A stretch of DNA of 64,000 bases, from NCBI GenBank assembly GCA_904063045.1, contig CAJFCJ010000006.1:5224408-5288407 (forward strand), given 5' to 3'. Under the pieces are notes generated by a model. That model saw nothing but the letters and a program-made list of their open reading frames with translations. It was not told the DNA's origin and searched no databases. Below are positions 36,721 to 48,600 of the stretch, piece by piece; position 1 is the first letter of the stretch, and the number at the start of each line of letters is the position of its first letter. The position numbers were made by a program, and so were the translations under genes. The stretch is from Dimorphilus gyrociliatus (lineage: Eukaryota > Annelida > Polychaeta > Dinophilidae).

Positions 36721-37041
36721 TTAAGAGCACTTCCATAATACAATAGCAACGTTCCCGCCAAAAAACATGTAAAGTATGTTCTTAACTTCGTGCGTTACTT
36801 CGTATCCAAAGCCTTCACCAACAACAACGTGCCAAGAAGGTCCGAATTTTTTGTCCATGGTATCTTTAATCATCTTCGCCGCTGTTTCGTTATTACTTGA
36901 GAACTTTTCGCAGGCTGTTACACACAGTTCCATGGCCTCTACACGTATTTCCTCTGGCATATCTGAATGCCTAATTAAGGGGTAGGTATGAACAATCTTC
37001 TTTCCTTCATCCTTTTTTTGGTCACCCTCGGTCTCAGCCAT
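36721..37041 (-). CDS. DNAL4: Dynein axonemal light chain 4
   Basis: LC8-type light chain of axonemal outer-arm dynein. Single exon, 106 residues; human DNAL4 has 105. After a charged N-terminus the sequence follows the family closely: PLIRHSDMPEEIRVEAMELC, VTACEKF, AAKMIKDTMDKKFGPSWHVV, VGEGFGYEVTHEV and the ending VLWKCS. Divergent from POC5, another cilium/centriole protein, with 352 bp between starts. Confidence 0.95.
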   Translation of the reverse strand: MAETEGDQKKDEGKKIVHTYPLIRHSDMPEEIRVEAMELCVTACEKFSSNNETAAKMIKDTMDKKFGPSWHVVVGEGFGYEVTHEVKNILYMFFGGNVAIVLWKCS

Positions 37042-37393
37042 TTCGATAGTGTTTGTATTGTTTATTTTTGACTTGGCGTTGCCATGAAAAGTTTATTTCC
37101 GGTCGGACCGCAGAATAATATTTCTTTGTTTGAAAAAAAGTTTTTTTCTGGCTGTGTAAAAATTAAAAGAACTACTATTTATTAATAAAAAATTATTTTC
37201 CTTAGATCAGATTTTTTACCTGTATTTTATTAAATTAAGTTGAGTCAAAAGAATTGAACTAACCGTCGTTGACAGGATATCGATAGAGACCGGAAATGCC
37301 TCTCATTGGCGACTTGTTTTGACTTGCTAATGCCGCTTTATATGTTATTATAGCTCAATCCAACAGATTTTAGCTTTGCTAATTTTACCTGAA
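37042..37393. promoter_or_regulatory. Divergent region DNAL4 / POC5
   Basis: 352 bp between the starts of two ciliary/centriolar genes. Shared regulation is plausible. I did not find a clear RFX X-box palindrome by eye. Confidence 0.4.
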
Positions 37394-39357
37394 ATGATGT
37401 CGGGAATTGAAGAAGTAATTCAATTGGTTATTATTCTGAAATGTTAAGGAATAACACTTTTTCAAATTTATTTAGAATGCCGATCCATCTTTGCCGGGAT
37501 ATGCGCGCTCGAACTCCTCCTTGAACAGTAGTGGAATACCACAGTTGCCTCCCGATTCTCCTGGTAGTTCGGTTTCTTCTCGTTTGCAAAACGAATATGA
37601 TCAATTATTGAAACTAGCAACTATATTACCTGAAGAAAAGGAACTTGCTATTGAAGAGGATCTCCGAAGTTTATCAACAATAGAACCCGCAATGTAAATC
37701 ACTATATATTTTATATTCTTAATTGAATATTGCAACCTAAAAATATTAGTACCTGTATATTACTTGCTTACTTAATTAGTTAACTGGAGATTGACACTAT
37801 ATTGTTTCAATTGATTGAACTTATCTAAGTTTCCTTTTTATTTATAGGTATGATCCTGAAGAGGAGCGTAATAATACTCTAACGCCTCGCTCCGATCGAC
37901 AAGAACAAGGAATAAACGTTCAAGTTATTAAGGAAAATGGAAATCACAGTCTCGATGTTCAAGTAGTCCGAGAATTTAATGACGTTGAAAAAGCAGATTC
38001 AATTGCCAATTCTCTGGGATCAGATCCCCTGTTAACAAGAAAATTTTCCCTCCCAGCAGTTGGAGATTCAAAATCTGAATCTGATACATCTTCTATCCGC
38101 AGTGCATTAGCTGCTGCTTCTTATAAACCGTCCATCGATGCTGATATGTCGAGAATAGAAACACTATTGGATTCTTGGTTATACGATGTTAAAAAAAATG
38201 TTCTCGACGAATGTAGCCAATTAAAATTACGAATGCTCGAAAGAGAGAGAGACGAAATATTAAAAGAAAAGAAAAAGTATATATAGAAATCTACTTTACC
38301 TTATAAAACATTCTTTATTCTTTTTCTATAAATTTTTAGAACAACTGAAGAATTATTGGAATATCAAAAACAAATAGATAGCTTAAAAGAAGTCCTTAAC
38401 TCCTATGAACAGACATGCCATAAGAAAGACACAATTATCAATAATCTATCAAAATCTCTTCAAGTAAAGATTCATATATATCAATTTATTATTTATTTAT
38501 CTGTTCAACTTTTTATTTTTAAAGAAATCGAAAGACAAAATGGAAACTTTAAAAACTTTTTGTGAATGGCGACTAAATCACGCAGATTCTGCAAGAGAAA
38601 AGTTTTGTACTAAGATGGCTGCTAAGCAGCATGATATTTCTGTGAAAAAGACTGTTTTCTTTGCTTGGAAAAGTATTGTACAAACTAGTTGGAAAGTTCG
38701 CGCCGAAAAGGCTTGTCAAGCGAAAGCTGAGGAAATATGTAGGAAATTATCCGATGACTATGAAACCAAAATATCTAAGGTTTTTATTGAAAACTACGAA
38801 ATGTGTAGCTTTTTTCTAATTTTTAAATAACTTTGCAGTTAAATGGTGAATTGGAGGATGCTCGAACTGTTATTGCTAAGCTACACGGTGAAAGAGAACG
38901 ATACGAAGATTCCATGAAAAAGGCTTTCATGAGAGGCGTTTCCGCTCTCAATACAGAAGCAATGGCTATATTTAATGGTGACGAAGAAGAAAAGCCCCAA
39001 CGGTCGTTGGATGTAGCGGAAACTGATGAACCAGAAAGAATAAATGTTCCCATACCTACTCATAGCCAAACCGACCCTCTGAAAGCTAGAGCAGCGTTAG
39101 TAGCAAAAAAATCCACAAAACCTCGTTCTTTTGGTCCAAAATCTGAATTAAAGAATGCTTGTGCTCAAGGAGCGGTACATACTCTTCGACCTCCAGTAAG
39201 TTCAATAGTAGTTGAACGCCATCAACCAGTCGTAAAAGAGACGGTTGGACAAGCAACGGCTATGTGTTATCCAGCTAAGAAGACGAATAATATGAAAACA
39301 AATCAAAAGAAGGGTCAATCAACGATTGTCAGGCACGTTCTTCATCAAGCTCATTAA
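37394..39357 (+). CDS. POC5: Centrosomal protein POC5
   Basis: Centrin-binding coiled-coil protein of the centriole inner scaffold, needed for centriole elongation. Six exons join to 521 residues: 37394-37414, 37476-37693, 37848-38276, 38340-38463, 38525-38779, 38839-39357. N-terminal SSVSSRLQNEYDQLLKLA matches the family. The central coiled coil contains centrin-binding tryptophan motifs (FCEWRLNHADSAREKF; VFFAWKSIVQTSWK). ACQAKAEEICRKLSDDYE, EDSMKKAFMRGVSALNTEAM and the C-terminal SSIVVERHQPV are POC5 hallmarks. A second ATG directly follows the first; which is used is not determinable. Confidence 0.93.
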
Positions 39358-39559
39358 AAGGAAAAGAGTGCCTAAATTCTTCAAAGACTTTGTGATATGT
39401 TATTTTTTTTCCCTCCGCGAAAGATAGTTTTTAACGAAAACTGTTTGATAGTTTTTATTTTATTCTTTAATACACAACTATATTTCTCTTGTAACCTTGA
39501 AATTTGGGACTATTCGATATATTCATATTCTTGTATATATTCCATAAACACTAATAATA

Positions 39560-40096
39560 CAGTACAGGTACCCTATTTTTAGCCACTTGTTTTTTTTTTT
39601 TTCCAAAAATGAATTTTTCTTTTTTTTGGCCTAAACAAGATGTTTTAAAGAGAAGTTAAAATAAGGACAACTCATCTATCTTTAAGTGAGATTTATAAAA
39701 TCTTTGTTTATCACAATAGAAATAAGAAAATTATTGATTTATGCAAACATTGACTAAATTGGTTAATTAAGTAAAAGTAGTAAGTGATAAATATTCAAGA
39801 ATAATTTTCACAAATTATCTAATACTGTTACAAAATGACTTTCATTTTTACCATTCGCAACTTCATTATTCTTATTTTAAAAAATATAGAAAAATCGATT
39901 TTAACACCTCATTGATGAAAAGATATATTTTTCTTATCAAGTTTGTATTAAATACAGCTTTTATAATTCTCAAGTAAGGATAGATAATTTGTCTTCATTT
40001 TAATTTCTGGTAAAAACATCTTGCTTAGGCCAAAGTTGAAAAAAAATTTAATTTTCAAAAAAAAAAATGGTGGCCAAAAATAGGGTATCGGTACTG
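39560..40096. mobile_element. Foldback/MITE-like element with long terminal inverted repeats
   Basis: A 537-bp non-coding insert in the gap between POC5 and TRPM. The left end (CAGTACAGGTACCCTATTTT, then AGCCAC and a T run) matches the reverse complement of the right end (CAGTACCGATACCCTATTTT, then GGCCAC and a T run). Homology continues inward: GGCCTAAACAAGATGTTTT at 39628-39646 pairs with GGCCTAAGCAAGATGTTTT near 40010-40030, then AGTTAAAATAAGGACAA, CATCTATC and TTATAAAA blocks. Each arm is about 190 bp around a roughly 150-bp AT-rich core. TA flanks both ends, and the match extends outward through CACTAATA on both sides. Ends starting CAGT with TA flanks suggest a Tc1/mariner-type MITE (inference). 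No transposase frame is present. Confidence 0.82.
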
Positions 40097-40372
40097 TATA
40101 TTAGTGTAATACTAAAACAAATAATATATATCTTCCTCATTTAATTTTTTTGAATAACTAATATTGTAAAGCCGTTGTTGATTGGTTACTAATAATTGAT
40201 CAGGCGTGTTTCGTGCTTGGTTGTGGTATATTCTACCCTATTTTCCTCTTGGATTGTATGCCTCATCAGTCAGCCTCTTATTAAGTACTCTTTTTCTTAT
40301 AATCTTAATCTTACTATAAGAAGTTTGTGTTATACTCGACATTTATCTTCTTGGCTAAGTATAACAAACTGA

Positions 40373-43300
40373 ATGGATTACATAAAAACACCTCGTTTAG
40401 CATCTCAAAGCAGGAGGAAACTAATGGAATCTGATGAACTTGCTCAAAACATGTCACACTTGAACAATGGTTTTGAAATGAGAGAATCAGCTTTAGAGCC
40501 AATTCAACACAGATCGAAGAAAAAGAAAAAAAAATCTAAAAAAAGACCGTCTTTCTCGGATACCTATACTATGGACGATGTTTATAATAGGCGTCCATCG
40601 GTTGCCAGTAACGGCGATTCAACAGTGACACCTAGCGACGACGTCTACTCTAAGAATTTAGAAAGAAGCCGTATGGATAAGCAGAGGTTAGAGGAAGAGG
40701 ACGATACATCTAGCAGGAAGGAAGAAGAGAAACATTCACAATTCGAGGTAAGAATCGGTTGCTAAGCGTTGAATAATCTAAAATAAACTATTCGCGAGTT
40801 TATGTTCAGTTGCCTAGTTCAATAAAAGATATTGATTGATGCTTGTCGTCACTTTTCATAGAACTATTCCTTTTTCCGTTTTTAGCCAGTGTCTAATAAC
40901 TCCAGCATAAGAAATTGAAATAAAGCTTTATAATCTTTAATAGTATCAATAAATCGTGAGAAAATGGAAAAAACATGCGAAAAACTACATAAATTAAACA
41001 TGTATTTATATTTATATTAACTGCGTCATATTCATCCAGTCTCTTATTGTTTTCCCTAACTTTAGTCAGTTCGAAAATATAGATTTCTTTAAGGCCTATT
41101 AATAACAGATATAATCTTTATCAACTATTTATATTATAAAGGAGAGAAATTGATAATATATATATATATATATATATATATTTGATGCAGAGAGATGTCT
41201 CAAGATTCGTCCGACAGTATATTAAGCACAAGGAATGTGATGTATATATAAAACATAAAAAATTCGAGTAAGTAGTGTATTTATTGATTTGATACATTAA
41301 TTATAACCTTTTGAAACGTAATTAATAACAGAAATGTTTGTCAATGTAATCGACCAAAAGCTTGGCATGATAAAAAGGGTCTTCGGGAGGAAGAAGCAGG
41401 TGAAAAATGGAATACCGATATTCATAGTAGAGAAATTAAAGCAACTTGCTACGGAACTGTACAATTTAGGGGTTTTGGTCAAGAAGCGACGGCGCCCGCT
41501 CCCTATGTAAGAGTAGCTAATAATTGTGATATGGATATTATGTGGAAACTATTGCATGAACATTGGGGATTAAAAGCTCCAAAATTACTCATTTCTGTTA
41601 CTGGAGGTGCCAAGAGATTTTTTATGAAACCTAGATTAAAAAATAATTTTAAGAGGGGCCTTGTAAATGCTGCTACTTCAACGGGAGCATGGATAATTAC
41701 GGGTGGAACGGGAGCGGGAGTAATGAAGTTTGTTGGTGAAGCTGTTCGAGAATATACTATGTCCTCTGCTAATTTGGAAAATAGTATTGTTGCTTTGGGT
41801 ATTGCCACATGGGGTATTGTCGATAATAAGGAAGCTCTTGAATCTCGGTCTCTTAATAAAGGTGCTGACGATGGATGCTTTCCGGCAGAATATAATATTG
41901 AAGGATTAGATTATGATAAAAAGGGAGTGTCACCAATTGATCATAATCATACACATTTCATTCTTGTTGACGATGGTAAAGTTAAATCATTCGGTGCCGA
42001 GATATCTTTACGTTGTGATCTTGAAAGACACATAAGCTTGAAAATAGAAACTGGAATAGCTAGACAGCAAAGTGTAAATGTACCAGTTGTATTACTTGTT
42101 CTAGAAGGAGGTGTAAATACTTTAGAAACTGCAGCAGTTGCAATCGCCAACAAAACTCCAGTTGTGGTTATTCAGGGTTCAGGACGAGCAGCAGATTTTA
42201 TAGCATATGCCTATCGTATTACTAAAGTCCCAGGTAAGGAAGATGAAAGTAATTTTCCATCAACTTTCAACGAAGAGCTTCGAAAACGAGCAAGCGAAAT
42301 GTTTGATTGGGGAAGGGAAATATGCCAACAAGATATAGATGATAAAATAGAACAATGTATTGTAAATATAAAAGCAATAATTGACCAGAGAACGTTAGTG
42401 ACCGTTTTCCAATTGGACGATGCTGAATCAACCAAAGAAATTGATCAAGCCATACTGTATGCTCTACTGAAGGCTAATAAATCTCATCCCCAATCTCAGT
42501 TAAACTTGGCTCTTGCATGGAATAGATGTGATGTTGCAAGAGCTGAAATTTTCACTATGGAAAATTCTAAGAGATGGCAAAACTTAGGCCTAAATGATGC
42601 AATGTTTACAGCCTTAATGCAAGATAGATCTGATTTTGTTCAACTCTTTCTTGATAATGGTGTAGATTTGAGAAAATTTCTTACTATTTTCCGTCTAAGA
42701 GAGTTATATGATAATATCTTACACAGTAAACCGGGTGCGGCAAGTGCTGATCTTTTAAGAAATCTTTTACAAACAGCTCAACAAAAATGGGGAATTGGAT
42801 GCTGCTCACCAAAAGAGTTACGAGATGATTTACCTGAATTGTTACAACATGTTGGTGAAGTGTTTGCAATTCTTCTTAAAGAGTCTAAAAACCTGTACAA
42901 TACGGATAGATACATTGTTCCTAAAGAAAGCAAGATGAACGCTAGTCAAACTTTTGTGGTTACCGATAAGAGCGGTGTTGTAGAAAACGCTGAAAGAGAA
43001 TTGTTCTTGTGGGCGGTAGCGTTAAATCGGCGCACACTAGCTCTCCTATTTTGGAGAATAGGTAGGGATCATATTGGAGCTGCTTTAACAGCGGCATCTA
43101 TTTTAAAGAGTCTTTCCGAAGAAGCAAATAAAGAAGAGGAATTGGATTTGTCAACTGATCTTATGAACCATGCTGCTGAATGGGAAGCGAGAGCAGTTGG
43201 TACTTTAAACGAATGTTACAATAGAAACAAGCGCTATGCTCATTTAGTACTAGTCAGAGAACTAACGGACTGGGGTAATTCAACGGTCCTTTCTTTGGCT

Positions 43301-45488
43301 GATTCAGCCGAATTAATGGATCTTATGGGTCATTCGTGCTGTCAGACAAAGCTCAATAGAATTTGGAAGGGAAAAATGGCATTATATACTTCCGAATGGA
43401 AAATATGGTTGACCCTTGTTTTTCAATTTCTGATTCCTTTTTTGATTAAATTTACCAACGAAAATTCAACTTCAAACAAAGTATCACCGGAAACGGAAGA
43501 AGACGACGAACAACCGTCGAATAAAAACTTTACTACAAAGTTATATTCAGTTAATTTACTCGGGAGCGGTCACCAAAATATCAGCCTACTCAATGCAATT
43601 AAGTACTTTAATACAGCTCCTGTAACCAAATTTTGGTTCCATACAGTAAATATTAATTAAATAGGTGAAATGTTCTTTTTAACAAACCTTAATCTATTTT
43701 TCAAATAGCTTTCTTATATAATATTTTTGGGATTCTTCTCATTTTTTATACTGACCGACCTTCAACCTTGGACGTCTGCAAAAAGACCAAGTTCATACGA
43801 ATTTCTTATTTGGGGTTGGGCAGCGACATTGTTCTTAGAAGAATTCCGACAAGTGAGTATTATCATAACAAATAGATATTTATTATAAGTAAACTAAAAT
43901 GGTTTTTATTTTTAAAAATCATTTATTTCTACCTTTATTTTATCTTTTCATTTATTTTATCTCTTCGTTAACTAGTCCCAACTAATGAGAGGGGTAAGAT
44001 TATATAATTTTCTTTTGTGCAATCTTTTTTTTCCCATGTTTTAATTGATCAATCCTGTTATTAATATAATCACCAAAAACAAAAAAAAAGAACAAAAAAA
44101 AAGAACATAATTTGCATATTTCGTATTAAAAAAAAAAGACAACATAATTTTCTGATTTAGTTATAAAAATTCTTTTTTTATTATTTGTTTTTTTAAAAAA
44201 AAAGTTGATTTATTTCTCTTTATACTTTATTCACTTGCAAAATTTTATTTCCTAAAATCTTAGATGGGGAACAGAGATGCGTCGTCGGCATTACACAGAC
44301 TTCGATCCTATATCACAAATGTTTGGAATCAATTTGACCAAGTTGCCTATATTTTACTGATAATTTCAGTCATTTTGAGAAGTGCTGTACCGTCCGATAA
44401 ATTTATGTGGGCCAGAATATTCTATTGTTTGACACTGGCAACATTTTTCTTAAGATTTATGCATGTTTTCTTTGTCAACAAAAATATTGGTCCTAAAGTT
44501 ATAATGATCCGAAGAATGCTTACCGATTTATTATTCTTTGTTGCCATATTGATAGTTTTCATATTAGCTTATGGAGTGGCGAGTCACGCCCTCCGCTTTC
44601 CTAATGCACCGGTTAGTTGGCGTCTATTAAAAGACGTTGTCTATCTTCCGTATTGGCAAATGTACGGTGAACTATTTCTCGAAAACGTCGAAGGAAATGT
44701 TGACAATTGTAATTCTACTGCTGGAAGTAGCGATTCTTGTCCCAGGAAATCTTGGCTGGCAATTGTTCTATTCGCTATTTATATGATTATAACCAATGTT
44801 CTCTTGCTAAATCTCCTTATTGCCATGTTCTCGTATACTTTTGAAAAAGTACAAGAAAACTCTGAAAAAGTATGGAGATACTATAGATACAATCTTATTT
44901 ATGAGTACTTTGATAGACCAACCCTTGCACCTCCCTTAATAATTTTATCCCACATTTGGCGTGTGATTAAATATTGTAATCGGAAGGTTAGACAACGGAA
45001 GAAAACCGATCATGATTTCCGGAGAATTTTATCAATTGAAGATAATAATAAAATGTCTGCGTTTGAAAGAGCTTGTATGGAGAATTACTTACTATTGTCA
45101 AATAAACTAAATCGTGAACAAATTCATGCTAAAGTCACAACAGCTGGAGAGAAAATTGAAAAGGTTATTGAAGAACTTGAACAAATTAAAGAGTCTGTTC
45201 AAACGAAAAGTACTTTCGATACTCCTGAAGTTAATATTTCAGAATCAGTTTCGAGAGCACCTGCTCCAAATTCTTTAGAAGTATCTGGATCATCAAGGTA
45301 TCAATATCATCAATATGTACTAATAATTAATCTTAAGACGTTTCTTTCTTACGATTTTCAGATACAATCCGAAAGAAGATATCCGTATTTTAAATAGTAA
45401 AATATCAGATTTAAAACAGAATATGGATGATCAAGAGAAGAAATTTGATAAGATAATGAATATGTTAGGAAAACTTTCACGACAATAG
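40373..45488 (+). CDS. Transient receptor potential channel, TRPM subfamily
   Basis: Cation channel subunit of the melastatin TRP family. Exons 40373-40747, 41191-41267, 41332-43645, 43709-43852, 44264-45297, 45362-45488 give 1,356 residues. A charged, probably disordered N-terminus precedes the TRPM homology region: SVTGGAKRFFMKPRL, TSTGAWIITGGTGAGVMKFVG, ALGIATWGIV and PVVVIQGSGRAADFIAYAY. S1 spans the 43645/43709 junction. The channel core includes NVWNQFDQVAYILLI, FLRFMHVFFVNKNIGPKVIM, a pore region YLPYWQMYGELFLENVEG with a cysteine-bearing outer loop, S6 NVLLLNLLIAMFSYTF and the TRP box VWRYYRYNLIYEY. A C-terminal coiled coil ends the protein, with no NUDT9-H or kinase domain. The S6/TRP region is closer to the TRPM2/4/5/8 side. 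A possible microexon lies at 43976-43993. Poly(A) signal at 45601. Confidence 0.92.
43853..44263 (+). other. TRPM intron(s) with poly(A)/poly(T) tracts and a candidate 18-nt exon
   Basis: At 411 bp this gap is far above the local intron norm of 50-70 bp. It is packed with A- and T-homopolymer runs, including near-identical AAAAAAAAAGAACA units at about 44080-44105. At 43976-43993 an 18-nt segment (S-Q-L-M-R-G) is bounded by a pyrimidine-rich AG acceptor and a GTAAGA donor, both phase 0. Confidence 0.5.
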
Positions 45489-45600
45489 AAACTATTTAAC
45501 AAAGAATCTATCAGATAACCATAAACTATATTACTTTTATAAGAAAGTAATTAAAGATAACGTACATTTTTACAATAATTAGACATATTTTAGTTGATAC

Positions 45601-45606
45601 AATAAA
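45601..45606 (+). terminator. AATAAA poly(A) signal of TRPM
   Basis: AATAAA 113 bp after the TRPM stop and only about 60 bp before the stop of the convergent NACHT-LRR gene, so the two 3' UTRs probably overlap. Confidence 0.5.
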
Positions 45607-45666
45607 AAAACTGAATGCTTTTAGAAAATATTAAATTTCTTTCTACAATTTCTAATCCTGCAGTTG

Positions 45667-48600
45667 TTATTTAGCGAAAGTGTTCTGTAATTTATCGTGT
45701 TCTGTTAGGTTAAGCTTTCTATTCTCTCGTGTTTTCCTGCTGCAACTATCTTCATATATCTGAAAATGTTCAAGATATGGGCATAACAATTCAACACAGC
45801 CACGAAAGATTAACTCTTGTTTATGTTGCGATTTTAGTTGAGAACATTTTTCCACAAAACTCCTCAGAATATCTTCCTTTTTTTTATTAAAATCGGGGGA
45901 TCTAAAGTCCAAATACTTCAAGTGTGCATACAAATTTTCCAAAGACTTGCAGATAGAGCGAAATCTTTTTGTACTAAAAGAACCCTCTCTTAGACTTAAC
46001 TTTTCAATATCAAATGATGATTTAAACAATATCTTCAAAGAATCAACATTGTCATCATCTAAATTGCAATCTGAAAGATCAATTTCCCTCAAAGCTATTC
46101 CGCTTTCTTTCAAACTTTTTGCAAAAACCTTCATAATTCTGCTCAAGTTGTTATTTCCCTCAAGATTCAGAGACTCCAAATTTGAGATTGTCGAAAAGCG
46201 CTCACATAATGCATTTAGCTTTCCGGTTGAGAGATCACAGAAAGATAAACTGAGTTTTTTGAGGTTATGATTCAATCCAAGTAAAATTTTCTTAAAGCCA
46301 GACGACATATTTTTATTATTACTCAGGTCTAAAACCTCCAAATTCACACACTGCTTTACACAATCAGCCAATTGTATAGCCTGTGTCATTCGTAAGTCAC
46401 ATGATGACAAATCAATGTTGATAACTAATTGAAATGAGATATGCGTATGTAAATTTTCATAGCTCACAGTTGATGTATCTTTATTCCTAATAAAGATAAT
46501 TTCTCGTAGATTTACAAATTTCTTCTTTGAAACATTCTGCATAGAATTTTCAATTTCCAGATATTGTAGAGTTTTATTAGATTCTTTTAGTAGATCTATA
46601 GGACTTTCCAATTCGTTTCCTTTCAATTTTAACGATTCTAAAGTATTACAGTTTGTTAAACTTAGCTGTAAGTGAATTTCTTCAATCTTTTGTATACGGC
46701 AATAAGATAAATTCAAATTTTTTAAAGTTTTGTTGAAAGATTTTATCGATTGTAATATTAAACGTACTGTATCCTTCATTGAAGGATTACCACTAACATC
46801 TAATGATTCCAGGTTTTGGCAGGTATTTAACAGTACCACCAAAGTTGCTATTTGTCCCTCACTTAAACTGCAATTTGATACATTCAGATTTTGTAGTGTT
46901 GAGGAAGATTCTTTTAGGGCATTAAATATATCATTCAATCCATCCAACATATCAGTATTATAGTTGAGCTTTACTGATCTTAAATTGCAACATCTCTTTA
47001 AGCCCTTAGCTAACGATTCGGCTGAACTTTTTGATAAGAAGCAGTTTGACAAGGCCAGATTCTGTAGAGAATTACTAGATAATTCTATCATCTCTTGCCA
47101 ATTTAAGATCTCTTTTGTAGTATATACGCAACAACTGAAGTCTATAGTTGTAAGATTACTACATTTTCCCAATACTGTTTCAAGTGGTTGTTGTTGTTGG
47201 CTTTTTATTGAATTAAGTGAAATATCAATAATCTTTAGAGTTCGAACGATGTAGTCTAATCCTCTGATAAGATAATTTATATTCAAGCTATTCAAGCTGC
47301 CTCTAAGTAAAAGTACTTCAATAGTCGGAGACTGTGAAAGGTAACTCTCAAGGCTTTTAATTTGATTCAAACTTAACTTGCAAAATGAAAGATTTAAATA
47401 CACTAGTGTTTTACTTAATATTAATAGTAGTTCCTCTAATGAGTCTTGCATATTTGGGTTTTCTGTAAGATTAATAGTTTTCAGGTTTGTACATATATCC
47501 AGAAATTCCTTCAGAGATGCAGCCTGATCTCTAGACAAGTTACAGGATGAAAAGTTCAAATGTTCAACACTTTTTCCTGAATTCCTCATGGCCAAAGCGA
47601 TTGATTTAAAACCTTGCTTCATCTTTGTGTTAAGGCTAAGATTTAAAGAGTTAAGGTTTGAACACTTTTTTATACAATTCGCAAGACATTCGGCTTGATC
47701 TTCTCTCAAATTACAAGAAGAAAAGTTTATATCTTTAAGGGTATTACATGACTTTTCAAATGATTTAATAATTTCATTAAGACCAACACCCATTTTGGAG
47801 TTTCCACTAAAATTAACAGATTCAAGACACAAGAATTCTTTCAATTCTCCCGATAACTCTTGAGCTTGCTCTATTGTGAGATTGCAGAACGAGATATTTA
47901 AAAATTTCAATTTACTACTGGAATTTTTCAAACCAAGATTCAGGGGATTGTTCCATATTTTATTGCCTTCTAAAGAAAATGCTTCGAGCGTAAATTTTTC
48001 TAGGTGGACTCCTATATCTTTTAAATTAGCTCTGGTCAAATTACAATATGACAAGTTAATTCTTTTGATATTTAATTGAGAGTTTACTAATATTAAACTC
48101 TTCATTAGCGTAGCTATATTGTTGCCCATATGCGGATTGTCTTTCAAGTTAATGTCTATGAGTTTTGTGGATGAATTTAGCTTTTCCATCTTTTCTTCTG
48201 TTAAGGAACAAGATGAAAAGTTCAAACTTCTGAGGATATTATCTGTTTTCGTAATAGCTAAGAAGAATAAAGCAAATCCTCTATCTATATATTTATTTCC
48301 ACTAAGGTCAATCGAGTCCAATTTCAAAGCATGATTTAGATACTCAGCAATGTGTATAGCTTCATTCACACCCAAGTCACAATAAGATAGATCAATGCTG
48401 CGGATAGATCCTGAAGATTTCTCTCTAGTCTTGTCTATAGCTCCAAATACATCACTACAAAATTTATTGCCTCGTAGTATTAATGTTTCAAGGAATACAG
48501 TTTTTTGCAGAAGTTGTCCCAAAGCACTTGAACTAGTAGGAGTAAAATTACATAATGCAAAGTTAAGATATTTCAATGATTGAGATGAATTCCCCAGAGA

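Noticed and set aside
39397-39582. 61-codon open frame at the left edge of the foldback element
   Set aside because: Runs from POC5 3' UTR into the inverted repeat; F/Y/S-rich chance frame.
41157-41181. TA dinucleotide runs (also near 15128, 29377, 36569 and 55035) as possible origins or mobile element ends
   Set aside because: Plain microsatellites in introns or UTRs, common in AT-rich genomes; no associated structure.
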